Shown here one piece after another: positions 45,437 through 53,854 of a DNA stretch of 64,000 nucleotides; positions within the stretch are counted from its first letter, which is position 1, and each line of letters starts with the position of its first letter. The DNA comes from Hungatella sp. UBA7603 (lineage in GTDB: Bacteria; Bacillota; Clostridia; Lachnospirales; Lachnospiraceae). Made by a program: the position numbers and the translations under genes. The stretch is from positions 46,636 to 110,635 of the forward strand of contig DLJZ01000001.1 in the NCBI GenBank assembly GCA_002478865.1, read 5' to 3'. Under the pieces are notes generated by a model. That model searched no databases and was not told the origin of the DNA. It worked only from the letters and a program-made list of their open reading frames with translations.

Positions 45437-46324
45437 TTATTTTTTAATAATTGGCATCCAAAGCTCAGCATTTTTTGCATTGTATTTTTCAATAACAGGT
45501 CGCCCAGGTGCTTGCTCATACCCGGAATTTGGGAACCAATTTACATATAAATCATTGTAACATCTACTTATTACTAATCTGTCTCCATCAGTTTTAGCGG
45601 TTACAACAACCCATGATGTAAGTGGTATTTCCAAAATCGTAAACTGTTCATTTACTCCGGCTTCAGGTAACTCCCAACCATACATAAAATAATTATTTCC
45701 GGCTTCATCCCAAAAATGAATAGCCTGTAATAAATGAATTTTTGCTACATCCCACTCATCTTTCTCAATCATTTCCTGTGCGAGACCAGGAAATCCTGCT
45801 GCAATGTTTGTCGCATCATGGCTTCCATTTTCAATAACTCGGTCAGCATGTTCTGAAAATTTTTCTGTTTCCCAACCATCCGTTTGCAAAACATCCATTC
45901 CAAATACTTTATAGGGCTGTGTTTCAATAATTCGGTACTGCATTGCTTCTACTCCTTTTAATATAAATTGAAAGGTAAGCGACGGATATGCCATTAGTGG
46001 AACACCGTCAATACGGGCTTTTGACGGCGTAACACCTTGAATCAACTGAAAGGCACGTGTAAACGACGAATGGGAATCATAACCATACTTCAGTGCAATG
46101 TCAATTATTTTTATATCGGAATTTTGAATCTCAATAGCAGCTAATGTTATCCTTCTTCTACGAATATATTCAGATAACGGAATGCCTATAATAGAGGAAA
46201 ACATTCTTTGAAAATGATATGAAGAACATTTTGCTTTTTTTGCGACCATGTTGAAATCAATATCATTGGTCAGATTCTCTTCAATGTATTCAATTGCGCT
46301 TTCAAAGTCGTGTGAAAATGACAT
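45437..46324 (-). CDS. AraC-type regulator with GyrI-like ligand domain (IS66 passenger)
   Basis: 295 residues. AraC double helix-turn-helix at the N-terminus (about 8-105: DFNMVAKKAKCSSYHFQRMF, IKIIDIALKYGYDSHSSFTR) and a GyrI-like small-molecule-binding domain (about 125-295, ending WMPIIKK), the Rob/SoxS-effector type layout. AGGAGGTACTG precedes the ATG. The gene is intact and has its own terminator, yet sits inside the IS66 unit between two dead tnpC fragments. Such regulators often sense drugs or lipophilic cations; no target lies within the unit. Confidence 0.87.
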   Translation of the reverse strand: MSFSHDFESAIEYIEENLTNDIDFNMVAKKAKCSSYHFQRMFSSIIGIPLSEYIRRRRITLAAIEIQNSDIKIIDIALKYGYDSHSSFTRAFQLIQGVTPSKARIDGVPLMAYPSLTFQFILKGVEAMQYRIIETQPYKVFGMDVLQTDGWETEKFSEHADRVIENGSHDATNIAAGFPGLAQEMIEKDEWDVAKIHLLQAIHFWDEAGNNYFMYGWELPEAGVNEQFTILEIPLTSWVVVTAKTDGDRLVISRCYNDLYVNWFPNSGYEQAPGRPVIEKYNAKNAELWMPIIKK

Positions 46325-46480
46325 ATCAGTACCTCCTTTCTATTGAGAGTATAGCAAATAGAAAATTCATTTGCTGTTCAAATCATGCACCGTTTTGTAT
46401 AATAAATAATAATTTCTAAGAATCAAATTTATTGATATTATATATTTCTAAATATAGGTAGTCAATCTAAATTGAGAAAA

Positions 46481-47214
46481 GTGTACAGCCGGACATCAAT
46501 GGCGCACTGGATCATTACAGCTGGCATCGAATATATGATTACTTCCATTGGGAACTACCAAAACGCAGATTCCTTATGATAGACGAGACTCCAATCATCC
46601 TCTATAACTAAACTCCTACGAGAGCGGGAGAAAATTCAAAACAATTCCTAAGAGGAATTAATCCAGGATTCTATCTGATGGCCGATGCTTACCAGGGCTA
46701 CAACAAAGTGAATGAAACCAACCGTTGTTGCTACTATGCACACATCAGGAGATACCTGCTGGAGGCTATCCCGAAAGGTCATGAGAAAGATTATACTCAT
46801 CCGGCAGTGCAGGGGTTCTTGTACTGCAATAAGCTGTTCGAGTACGAACGAACTTATAAGGAAAAAGGTCTCTCATATAAACAAATCGAAAATTGTCGTC
46901 TCAAGGACCAGAAACCAGTCGTTGAGGGCTTTTTAGCATGGGTAAATCAGGCCACTCCCGGAGATAATGCCAAACTGAAGAAGGCAATCGCATACATCAA
47001 AAACCGCCGAGATTTTCTGATGACCTATGTGGAAGATGGGCGGTGCAGCCCGAGCAACAATCTCAGCGAAAATGCAATCCGACCAGTAACTGTAGGTCGC
47101 AAGAATTGGCTCTTTTCAGACACACCCTAGTAAGGACATGTCGGATGATGATTTAGCAAAGTTTGCACCTTGTGATGAAACAATCCAGAATCTTTGCAAG
47201 ATCAAAATGGAGTA
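46481..47214 (+). pseudogene. IS66 transposase (TnpC) fragment with several deletions
   Basis: Pieces in order: SRTSMAHWIITAGIEYM, then (other frame) YDYFHWELPKRRFLMIDETP, a stop, then TPTRAGENSKQFLRG and the DDE region YLMADAYQGYNKV ... LSENAIRPVTVGRKNWLFS. At 47128 the frame jumps from SDTP straight to the 3' end (SKDMSDDDLAKFAPC), a deletion of about 115 bases relative to the other fragment, which still has the missing part. Confidence 0.88.
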
Positions 47215-47224
47215 AAATGCTCGC

Positions 47225-47262
47225 ATTCCGGAATTCTAGTAAAAGGATCCGGAATTTTTTTT
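47225..47262 (+). terminator. IS66 3' terminator hairpin
   Basis: ATTCCGGA (47225-47232) pairs with TCCGGAAT (47248-47255) followed by seven T. The same hairpin, less perfect, follows the other tnpC fragment at about 45205. Confidence 0.7.
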
Positions 47263-47289
47263 AGGCATACCCCGAAATTAGGCGCTTAC

Positions 47290-47297
47290 GTACAAGT
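47290..47297. repeat. Right 8-bp target site duplication
   Basis: GTACAAGT, identical to 44864-44871. Confidence 0.9.
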
Positions 47298-47440
47298 TAA
47301 TTGACGTAAGATAGATTTACGTTTGATTTTTCTTTGCTGTCAAATATTAAATATAAAAACAGAAAAAAATCTTGTTAACCTGTGCGTTATTACTGCCAAG
47401 TTTAAGAGTAATGCCTACAGTCATAGCCTGCTTTCGATAA

Positions 47441-47492
47441 TTGGAGTGACAGTTACAGATAGTACAACAGATGCACTCCAACGTTCTTTTTT
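47441..47492 (+). terminator. Orphan terminator-like hairpin
   Basis: TTGGAGTG (47441-47448) pairs with CACTCCAA (47474-47481), followed by CGTTCTTTTTTTT. No gene ends just before it; the 47298-47605 gap otherwise shows nothing recognisable. It may belong to a gene lost when the IS66 unit arrived. Confidence 0.55.
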
Positions 47493-47605
47493 TTAATATT
47501 TATAGTTTTTATGGATGATGGAGGAATATTGTGGTAATATAATTAATAAATATTACAAGTGTAGTATTTAGGGAATGTATAATCACATGATAGTAGGGGG
47601 TAAGT

Positions 47606-48628
47606 ATGAAGATATTAAAGAGTAAAAAAGAGTATTGGTGTTCACAAAAAGGTACGTGTTCAAAAAAGAGTATTATTTATTTTCTAATAATTTTAATATG
47701 CTTAAGCTGTACCGGATGTAATAAAGCAGATGATAACAACAATAAAAAGAAATCAGAAAGTATTACAACAGCGTCAGTTACTCCAACAACAATAGCTTCT
47801 CAAGATATTTCAATGGAAAAATCTACATCATCAAGTGAGGTTAGGATCAAAGACTCTACACCAAATATTCAAGAGGTTGATTATAAGGAATACTTTGACA
47901 ACATGAAAGGGTGTGCTGTTTTTTTTAATAGGGATACAAGTGTATATGAGATATACAATAGAGAGTTATGTGAAAAACGCTCATCCCCTTACTCTACCTT
48001 TAAGATAATATCTACATTAATAGGATTGGAAAATGGTGTTATAAATTCTGTGGATTCTACTATGGGGTATGATGGTACTATTTATTCAAATGAAAAATGG
48101 AATGCAGATTTAAATTTAAAGAATGCTTTTAAAGAATCATGTGTATGGTATTATAAAAAGGTCATTGACCGTATAGGACAAAACAAAGTTCAAAAATGGC
48201 TTGATGAATTGGACTATGGAAATAGAGATATAAGTCAATGGAATGGAAATGGAACGAATTCATTCCCATTATTAAATGGATTTTGGTTAGATTCATCATT
48301 AGAGATATCGCCAATGGAACAGGTAGATATCCTAGCAAAGATTCTTGAGAATAGGACTGCTTTTTCTGAGAAAAATATTAATATTCTTAAAGATGTGATG
48401 TTGATTCAGAAGGATTCCAATGTTACTGTTTATGGAAAAACAGGCGCAGGTAAAAGTATTAGTGCAGGGAATATTGCCAATGGTTGGTTTGTAGGAATGT
48501 TTGAAAGTGACAATGGAACATACTATTTTGCAGTACGTTTAACTGACGATAAAGAAAAGGGTGTATCGGGACTTAAAGCAAAAGAAATAGCACTGAATAT
48601 AGTATATAAGCATTATGCAAATCAGTAA
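47606..48628 (+). CDS. Class D beta-lactamase, lipoprotein type
   Basis: 340 residues. N-terminal lipoprotein signal (LICLSCTGC, lipid Cys about 38) and a Ser/Thr-rich linker, then a class D serine beta-lactamase/BlaR-sensor-like domain. Motifs: STFK active site (YSTFKIISTLIGLENG), S-x-V as SCVWYYKKV, YGN in DYGNRD, and KTG in YGKTGAGKS. The catalytic set is complete. Gram-positive class D enzymes of this kind (for example CDD in Clostridioides) hydrolyse penicillins. A non-enzymatic penicillin-binding sensor is the alternative. It lies 300 bases after the IS66 unit. Confidence 0.88.
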   Translation: MKILKSKKEYWCSQKGTCSKKSIIYFLIILICLSCTGCNKADDNNNKKKSESITTASVTPTTIASQDISMEKSTSSSEVRIKDSTPNIQEVDYKEYFDNMKGCAVFFNRDTSVYEIYNRELCEKRSSPYSTFKIISTLIGLENGVINSVDSTMGYDGTIYSNEKWNADLNLKNAFKESCVWYYKKVIDRIGQNKVQKWLDELDYGNRDISQWNGNGTNSFPLLNGFWLDSSLEISPMEQVDILAKILENRTAFSEKNINILKDVMLIQKDSNVTVYGKTGAGKSISAGNIANGWFVGMFESDNGTYYFAVRLTDDKEKGVSGLKAKEIALNIVYKHYANQ

Positions 48629-48934
48629 ACTATAAAACTTGAACATTAGTATAGCGTAAAAAAAATTAAGTTTACTGGCTCTGTTATATATTAAATCGTG
48701 TATTGGTATAAATCAAAAACTCTTCGGATGACAGGAAGATATGATACCAATATGTGTAAAAATATGATAAGATAGAAGTACCAAATAAATTTTATTTTCC
48801 TTGAACGATGAAGATTAAGTTTTTTCGTTAATATTTTAAGGAATTCCGCATAATATCCTTGAATTATTATAAAATAAAAGACAATGGTGCATGGAACATT
48901 ACATTTTAATCTTAAATAAAAGGAGGATTTTACT
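48629..48934. other. Intergenic gap, inverted repeat only
   Basis: No gene. TATTGGTAT (48701-48709) and ATACCAATA (48744-48752) form 9-bp inverted arms without a T-run. The rest is AT-rich promoter-like DNA before the cupin gene. Confidence 0.4.
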
Positions 48935-49282
48935 ATGAACAAGTATATATTCAATGATTATTTTACAGAGCCTGAGGGTAAAATTGCAAAACGTATGCTT
49001 TTTAAAAGCGACGATGTAATTGCTTTTGTTTTAAACATTGCGAAAGGTGAAATACTCCCAGGGCATACACATATGGAATCAACTCTTTTTTTGCAGGTTA
49101 TGGAGGGGAATGCTAAGGTTGTCACGGATGGCAATGAGACTTTGTTGCAGACGGGGGAATTGATGCAAGTGGATGGGCAGGAAAGCTTACAGGTTATAAA
49201 CGTAGGGGAAGCTGTTTTACGTCTTTATGTTACAATTTCACCTATGGGTTCAGAGGCTTTTGCGACAGATGCAAATGTTTAA
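48935..49282 (+). CDS. Cupin domain protein
   Basis: 115 residues, a single small beta-barrel. Metal-site motif 1 appears as LPGHTHMESTLFLQVMEG (G-x-x-x-H-x-H-x-x-x-x-E replaced in part: H-x-H kept), motif 2 is weak. AAAGGAGG precedes the ATG. Function unknown; single gene with a terminator after it. Confidence 0.82.
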   Translation: MNKYIFNDYFTEPEGKIAKRMLFKSDDVIAFVLNIAKGEILPGHTHMESTLFLQVMEGNAKVVTDGNETLLQTGELMQVDGQESLQVINVGEAVLRLYVTISPMGSEAFATDANV

Positions 49283-49379
49283 TGACTTATATAGTTTCTT
49301 CTATATAAAAGACTTTTATTTACCTTTATAACATTTATAGAAATAAAGGGGGATATGTTATCCTCAAAGCTTTATAAAC

Positions 49380-49410
49380 GAAAGCCCTCATATCGATGAG
49401 GGCTTTTTTA
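49380..49410 (+). terminator. Terminator after the cupin gene
   Basis: AAAGCCCTCAT pairs with ATGAGGGCTTT, followed by TTTTA. The remainder of 49283-49612 shows no gene. Confidence 0.85.
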
Positions 49411-49612
49411 GATGGGAACATTTATCTTTACCAATTAAGGTGATCAGTGATTTGTATTGTAAATCAACAGCGTGATAACTTAATTCGAAATCATAAGAAG
49501 ATTTAGAACTTCGAAGAATAATTACTAAAAAACTCACAATGATCTGTGGATAGGAGTGATGTAAGCGTATAGGGCACTTTGATACCTAATAATTAAAAGG
49601 CTGAAAAAAACT

Positions 49613-50770
49613 TTAATTTAAATATTCTAGAATCTCTTTTGCAATTTGTTCATTCCCCCCAGCGTTAAGCATAATCTCCTGATAGGACTGTATGGTTTTT
49701 TTATAAGAATCATCCTTTAACAAATTCATGGCACTGTCTGCTAAAAATTCAGGTTTTAGATGTTTCCTTGAGATAGATTTGCCCATATGAAGAGTCTCTA
49801 TTTGTTTTGCAACAGCTGGCTGATCATTTCCTACAGGAATTACTAGCATAGGAACTCCATAATAAATGGATTCGTTGACACTATTCATTCCACCATGAGT
49901 GATAAATAAGCTTGTGCGCTTTAAGATATCTAGCTGGGGTACAAAGGGATAAATAAAGATGTTATCTGGAATAATGCCTAGTTTTTCTGCTTTTACTATC
50001 GTTCCAATTGAAATAATTACAGTTACAGGTTTATCCTTAAATGCCTGAATGCATTTCTTGAAGAATATTGTGGAGGTATTTAAAAGTGTGCCAAGAGAGA
50101 TATAAATTAAGGGAAAGCGTAATTTGGGAAATTGGAAAGAGGTATCTGTTTCCCTGTCCTTAAGCGCGGTTCCTATGTATTTATAAGATTTGGGATTAAA
50201 ATCCTTAGAAAAAATTTGAAATTCTTTTATTGTGTAGGTGAAGTTTAGAGGCGGGGCATTATCCACCATCTCTTTTTCAATGCTGTTATAGCGTAAATGG
50301 AATTTTTTTTGAAGCTTCTTAGCAATAAGACTGCATAACTTGGGGTAGCGGAAAATGCAAGTCATATACCAGCCTCCGGTCTGACCAAAATATTTCAGGA
50401 CACGTTCATTCAGGGAAAAAGTAGAAAATAGCCGAAAGGATGGAATTCCCAGTTCATCAGCCAGGGATTTTCCAGGCAAAAACAACATTTCATAAATAAG
50501 GCAGTCATAATCGTGACCAATTCTTTTTACCGTATCGTACGCAGCACCCCAGCTCTTTATTTCTTTTTGGGAGGGGGATAATGTTTCCGGGTAATGATCA
50601 TACGGGATAAAGTGAGCCCCTGTTTTTTCCACCTTTGATTTCCAGTCAGGTGACTGGACGAAAGTAACCTCATGTCCTAAGGAAGTTATAACCTTTGCCA
50701 ATCCAAGGGTAGGGTTGGTGTGTCCAGAAAAGGGGAGATTGACCATTAGAATTTTCTTTTTACTTATCAT
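49613..50770 (-). CDS. MGT-family (GT1) glycosyltransferase
   Basis: 385 residues with the GT-B fold. N-terminal acceptor motif FSGHTNPTLGLAKVI and C-terminal sugar-nucleotide motif THGGMNSVNESIYYGVPMLV, then GNDQPAVAKQIE. These are features of macrolide/flavonoid-type glycosyltransferases that use UDP-sugars and often inactivate antibiotics or glycosylate natural products. The start overlaps the TetR gene end by 11 bases, so the two are co-expressed. It lies beside the polyketide-like operon and may protect the host from, or decorate, its product (inference). Confidence 0.9.
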   Translation of the reverse strand: MISKKKILMVNLPFSGHTNPTLGLAKVITSLGHEVTFVQSPDWKSKVEKTGAHFIPYDHYPETLSPSQKEIKSWGAAYDTVKRIGHDYDCLIYEMLFLPGKSLADELGIPSFRLFSTFSLNERVLKYFGQTGGWYMTCIFRYPKLCSLIAKKLQKKFHLRYNSIEKEMVDNAPPLNFTYTIKEFQIFSKDFNPKSYKYIGTALKDRETDTSFQFPKLRFPLIYISLGTLLNTSTIFFKKCIQAFKDKPVTVIISIGTIVKAEKLGIIPDNIFIYPFVPQLDILKRTSLFITHGGMNSVNESIYYGVPMLVIPVGNDQPAVAKQIETLHMGKSISRKHLKPEFLADSAMNLLKDDSYKKTIQSYQEIMLNAGGNEQIAKEILEYLN

Positions 50771-51401
50771 AATATTCTTTTAACCTTTCTTTAATCATTT
50801 TTTCGCTGGTTTCACTGATAAGTGGTGCTTCAAACTTTTGGAGGAGAGTCACAATAAACTGGATTCTGTTGCATGCTTCCGGGTAAGTGCTGTTGACGAT
50901 TATGGGATCCAGCCATACATCAAATAGCAGAATAAAGATTTCAGAAACCTCTTTGGGATACTGGCAATTAAATTCCATTGAGACATTTCCTTGGCGGATT
51001 ATCTCTTCCACGTATTTACTTAAAATATTAATTGAATTTCTCAATGTATTTAGTAAAGCATACGGAACCTTCTCAGCCCAATGATTCTGAGTTAAATTCA
51101 AAAGAGCATGATCGGTTTGAAGTTTTCTTACAAGAAGATCAATTTTTTCAATGGAATTTAATTCGTCTTTCAAAATCAGATGTTCAAAAAAATCAATAAT
51201 ATCCTCTTTGCTTTGAATAATAATAGATTCCAGAATCTCTTGCTTGCTAATAAAGTGATGATACAAAGCACCCTTAGATAATCCGGTAGTGTTCATAATT
51301 TCTTGCATGGTTGTGTTCTCAAACCCTTTTTGGAAAAATAGAGCGGTGGCACTGGTAATAATTTTCTGCTTTGTGTTGTTAGCTTTGTCTATCCTTAACA
51401 T
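50760..51401 (-). CDS. TetR family transcriptional regulator
   Basis: 213 residues. Helix-turn-helix FENTTMQEIMNTTGLSKGAL followed by YHHFISKQEIL, a typical AcrR/TetR start, with a helical ligand domain. Divergent from the polyketide-like operon, co-transcribed with the glycosyltransferase, and preceded by a GACC/GGTC palindrome. A product-sensing switch for the glycosyltransferase is the simplest reading. Confidence 0.9.
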   Translation of the reverse strand: MLRIDKANNTKQKIITSATALFFQKGFENTTMQEIMNTTGLSKGALYHHFISKQEILESIIIQSKEDIIDFFEHLILKDELNSIEKIDLLVRKLQTDHALLNLTQNHWAEKVPYALLNTLRNSINILSKYVEEIIRQGNVSMEFNCQYPKEVSEIFILLFDVWLDPIIVNSTYPEACNRIQFIVTLLQKFEAPLISETSEKMIKERLKEYYDK

Positions 51402-51431
51402 GGTTATCCATTCCTCCTCCTCTCATTAAAA

Positions 51432-51442
51432 GACCGCTGGTC
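51432..51442 (-). promoter_or_regulatory. Probable TetR operator
   Basis: GACCGCTGGTC has perfect 4-bp arms and lies in AAAAGACCGCTGGTCGGTTT, 31 bases before the TetR start codon. It resembles common TetR sites of the AACCGACC type. Confidence 0.6.
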
Positions 51443-51557
51443 GGTTTTTTTAAATTGTATACAAATATCAAAAGTATGTCAAGTAAAACTATAAATAATG
51501 ATAAAAAAACATTAAAAACTTATTGTTAGACGGAATGTCCAATATTTAAAAGAAATA

Positions 51558-51587
51558 AAAGTGGACGAAAAGCGACAGAAAGTGGAC
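51558..51587 (+). promoter_or_regulatory. LytTR-type paired 9-bp direct repeats upstream of the operon
   Basis: AAAGTGGAC occurs at 51558-51566 and again at 51579-51587, separated by exactly 12 bases, the spacing of AgrA/VirR-type LytTR sites. It lies about 130 bases before the malonyltransferase gene, with TATGCT as a possible -10 at 51611. Confidence 0.55.
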
Positions 51588-51718
51588 ATTTTTTCAAATA
51601 TTATTGATTTTATGCTTTAATCCATAACATATAAATACTAATTACCAACAGATAGAAGAGCTTAGATTTAAAGTTCTTAAGGACAGCTACTACGTGGGGG
51701 AAGGGAGGAAATGGGATA

Positions 51719-52663
51719 ATGAAGTTAACATTGCTATTTCCGGGCCAGGGGGCTCAATATACGAGTATGGGGAAAAGTCTCTATGAAAAATTCGATTGGG
51801 TAAAAAAGATATATCAGGATGTGAGTGACCGTTTTGCGTTTGATATATACAAACGGATCTGTGAAAGTGATTTAGAATATCTGACAAGGACCGACAATGC
51901 CCAGATCGCTATATTTGTAACAAGCTACATAAACTATTTGGCTTTTTTAGATGAATATAAAATCAAACCTGATTATATGGCTGGTCATAGTCTGGGTGAA
52001 TTTACAGCACTTGTGGCATCTGGGGCATTGTCTTTTGGAGAAGCTTTGGAATTAGTTCTTGAGCGAGGAAGGTTAATGCAGATAGAATCAGAAAAATCCC
52101 AGGGTGGAATGCTTGCCGTAAAATGGGACTATGAAAATGTGAACCAGGTATGCGAAGAAATTATGGAAAAACATCATTGCAAAATCAGTATCTCTAATTA
52201 CAATTCAAAAAATCAAATCGTCCTCTCTGGAGATTCAAACTCATTAAATATTGCGGAAAAAACGTTAGAAATGAATGGAATATTGACAACCAAATTAAAC
52301 GTTGGGGCTGCATTTCACAGCAGCCATATGGAGACGGCCTCCTCTGCTTTTTCCACCTTACTATCAAAGATTAACTTTTCCATACCAGAATGCAAGGTGA
52401 TTTCAAATGTCAGCGGTCTTCCCTATGAAGGAGATTTTTATAGTTTGTTGTCAAAACAGATGGTTTCTACAGTTCGTTGGCATGAATCAGTGAAATATCT
52501 GGAAGAGGAAGGTGTTGATATCTACATAGATTTAGGGCCAAAGAGTGTTTTAAAAGGCATTATGAAACGGAATTTAAGTAAGGGAAAAATATATTCTTAT
52601 GAAGATGAGGAGGATAAGCTCTTACTTAATAATATACTAAAAAATAGGAGGGACTCTAGTTAA
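51719..52663 (+). CDS. Malonyl-CoA:ACP transacylase, discrete
   Basis: 314 residues. FabD motifs: LLFPGQGAQYTSMGKSL, the nucleophile elbow GHSLGEF (Ser91) and FHSSHM (His200). GGGAGGA lies just before the ATG. It loads malonyl units on the acyl carrier protein and opens the polyketide/fatty-acid-like operon. Primary fatty-acid synthesis genes in Lachnospiraceae have the same enzyme, but this one sits with duplicated and degenerate KS genes and not with accABCD or fabK, so it is probably dedicated to the pathway. Confidence 0.93.
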   Translation: MKLTLLFPGQGAQYTSMGKSLYEKFDWVKKIYQDVSDRFAFDIYKRICESDLEYLTRTDNAQIAIFVTSYINYLAFLDEYKIKPDYMAGHSLGEFTALVASGALSFGEALELVLERGRLMQIESEKSQGGMLAVKWDYENVNQVCEEIMEKHHCKISISNYNSKNQIVLSGDSNSLNIAEKTLEMNGILTTKLNVGAAFHSSHMETASSAFSTLLSKINFSIPECKVISNVSGLPYEGDFYSLLSKQMVSTVRWHESVKYLEEEGVDIYIDLGPKSVLKGIMKRNLSKGKIYSYEDEEDKLLLNNILKNRRDSS

Positions 52664-52692
52664 CAAAATGAATTTTATAAGAGAGGTGAATT

Positions 52693-53433
52693 ATGAATAA
52701 GGCAGCGGTTGTGATTGGAGGTTCAGGAGCCATTGGAAGTGAAATTTGCAAAAGGCTTGCAGGCGAAAACTATAATACATATTTCACTTATTTAAAAAAT
52801 CAGGTTTCTGCCAGCGAAATGGAACAGGCCTTTCCTGGATATTTGCATGGTGTTTCCTGCGACGTGCGCAATCCTGAAGAAGTGGAAGCTTTCATTGACA
52901 GAGTCAAAAAAGAATGTGGCAGAGTGGATGTTTTAATAAACTGTGCAGGCATTTCAGGGGAGAGTCTCTTTGTAAACAAAAGTGTTGATGAATGGAAACA
53001 AGTCCTAGAAACAAATCTATTTAGCGTTTTTTATTCTTGCAGGTCAGTGGTACCCATTATGCTGGAGCAGTATAGTGGTGTGATCATAAACGTCTCTTCT
53101 ATCTTAGGGACCTTTGGCATTCCTGGCATGGAAGATTATTGTGCATCGAAAAGCGCCATCATCGGATTTACACAATCTCTGGCTTCAGAAGTGGCCAGGT
53201 TTGGAATCCGGGTTAATTGCATCAGTCCTGGAATGATCGATACCCAGATGTCAGTGGGGGCACAAAAACAAATTGGTAAAAGTGTAAAAAAATTAATTCC
53301 ATGCAGAGAATTTGGTACAGCAGAAAATGTTGCTGATCTAATGGAATTTATGATTTCTGATAAGGCAAGTTATATTAATGGTGAAAATATACTGGTAGGC
53401 GGTGGCCTTGGGAGAACACTCCCGGTCAGCTAA
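52693..53433 (+). CDS. 3-oxoacyl-ACP reductase (FabG-like ketoreductase 1)
   Basis: 246 residues. SDR motifs: GGSGAIGSEI, INCAGISG, Ser in NVSSILGTFG, YCASK (Tyr-x-x-x-Lys) and the C-terminal INGENILVGGG. AGAGGTG precedes the ATG. It would reduce beta-keto groups on the carrier protein. The G-x-x-x-G-x-G motif is slightly altered (GGSGAIG). A second ketoreductase lies at 58049, so two reduction steps or specificities are likely. Confidence 0.9.
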   Translation: MNKAAVVIGGSGAIGSEICKRLAGENYNTYFTYLKNQVSASEMEQAFPGYLHGVSCDVRNPEEVEAFIDRVKKECGRVDVLINCAGISGESLFVNKSVDEWKQVLETNLFSVFYSCRSVVPIMLEQYSGVIINVSSILGTFGIPGMEDYCASKSAIIGFTQSLASEVARFGIRVNCISPGMIDTQMSVGAQKQIGKSVKKLIPCREFGTAENVADLMEFMISDKASYINGENILVGGGLGRTLPVS

Positions 53434-53451
53434 AAGAAAGGTGGAGAAACA

Positions 53452-53853
53452 ATGGAGACTATGGAAAGCATGGAATTATTCGATATGGTACAAAGTACGG
53501 TTGCAGAGGTTTTGGATGTAGATAAAGAGGAGATTAATGAGGGCACGAGGCCTGTTGTTGATTTGGATGCGGAGTCTTTGGATCTGCTGGATATCTTGTT
53601 TAAATTAAGCCGGTTGACAGGTAAAAAGATCACGATGCAGGTCATTCAAAAGGATGTAAGAGGCGGTCTGACGGAAGATGAATTTATAGATGAAGATGGA
53701 TATATTACGGAAGAAGGCGTCAAAAAAATCAAAGCGGCAATGGGGAATGACAATATACAGACGGAAAATATAACTTCAAAAGAAGTTTTAAAGTTGATTG
53801 ACATTAAATATATTATGAAAATTTTCAGAGAAACCCCGGCTGGAGAAGTGTAA
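53452..53853 (+). CDS. Acyl carrier protein with C-terminal extension
   Basis: 133 residues, about 50 longer than a usual ACP. The phosphopantetheine site is Ser42 in DLDAESLDLLD, with Ala-Glu before the Ser where primary fatty-acid ACPs have Ser-Leu after Asp. The extra region (about 85-133: TENITSKEVLKLIDIKYIMK) is unlike any ACP motif I know. AAAGGTGG precedes the ATG. No phosphopantetheinyl transferase is visible in the window. Confidence 0.85.
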   Translation: METMESMELFDMVQSTVAEVLDVDKEEINEGTRPVVDLDAESLDLLDILFKLSRLTGKKITMQVIQKDVRGGLTEDEFIDEDGYITEEGVKKIKAAMGNDNIQTENITSKEVLKLIDIKYIMKIFRETPAGEV

Positions 53854-53854
53854 T

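Larger units (their letters stand above)
44872..47289 (+). mobile_element. Defective IS66-type unit with a passenger regulator gene
   Basis: GTAAGCGCCTAATTT (44872-44886) and AAATTAGGCGCTTAC (47275-47289) are perfect 15-bp terminal inverted repeats; similarity extends to about 21 bp. The unit is flanked by the perfect 8-bp duplication GTACAAGT, the size made by IS66 elements. Inside are a 3' tnpC fragment, an AraC/GyrI-like gene on the other strand with its own terminator, and a second tnpC fragment with internal deletions. Both fragments end with the same 3' sequence and hairpin. No tnpA, tnpB or intact transposase is present, so movement would need enzymes supplied in trans. Confidence 0.9.
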
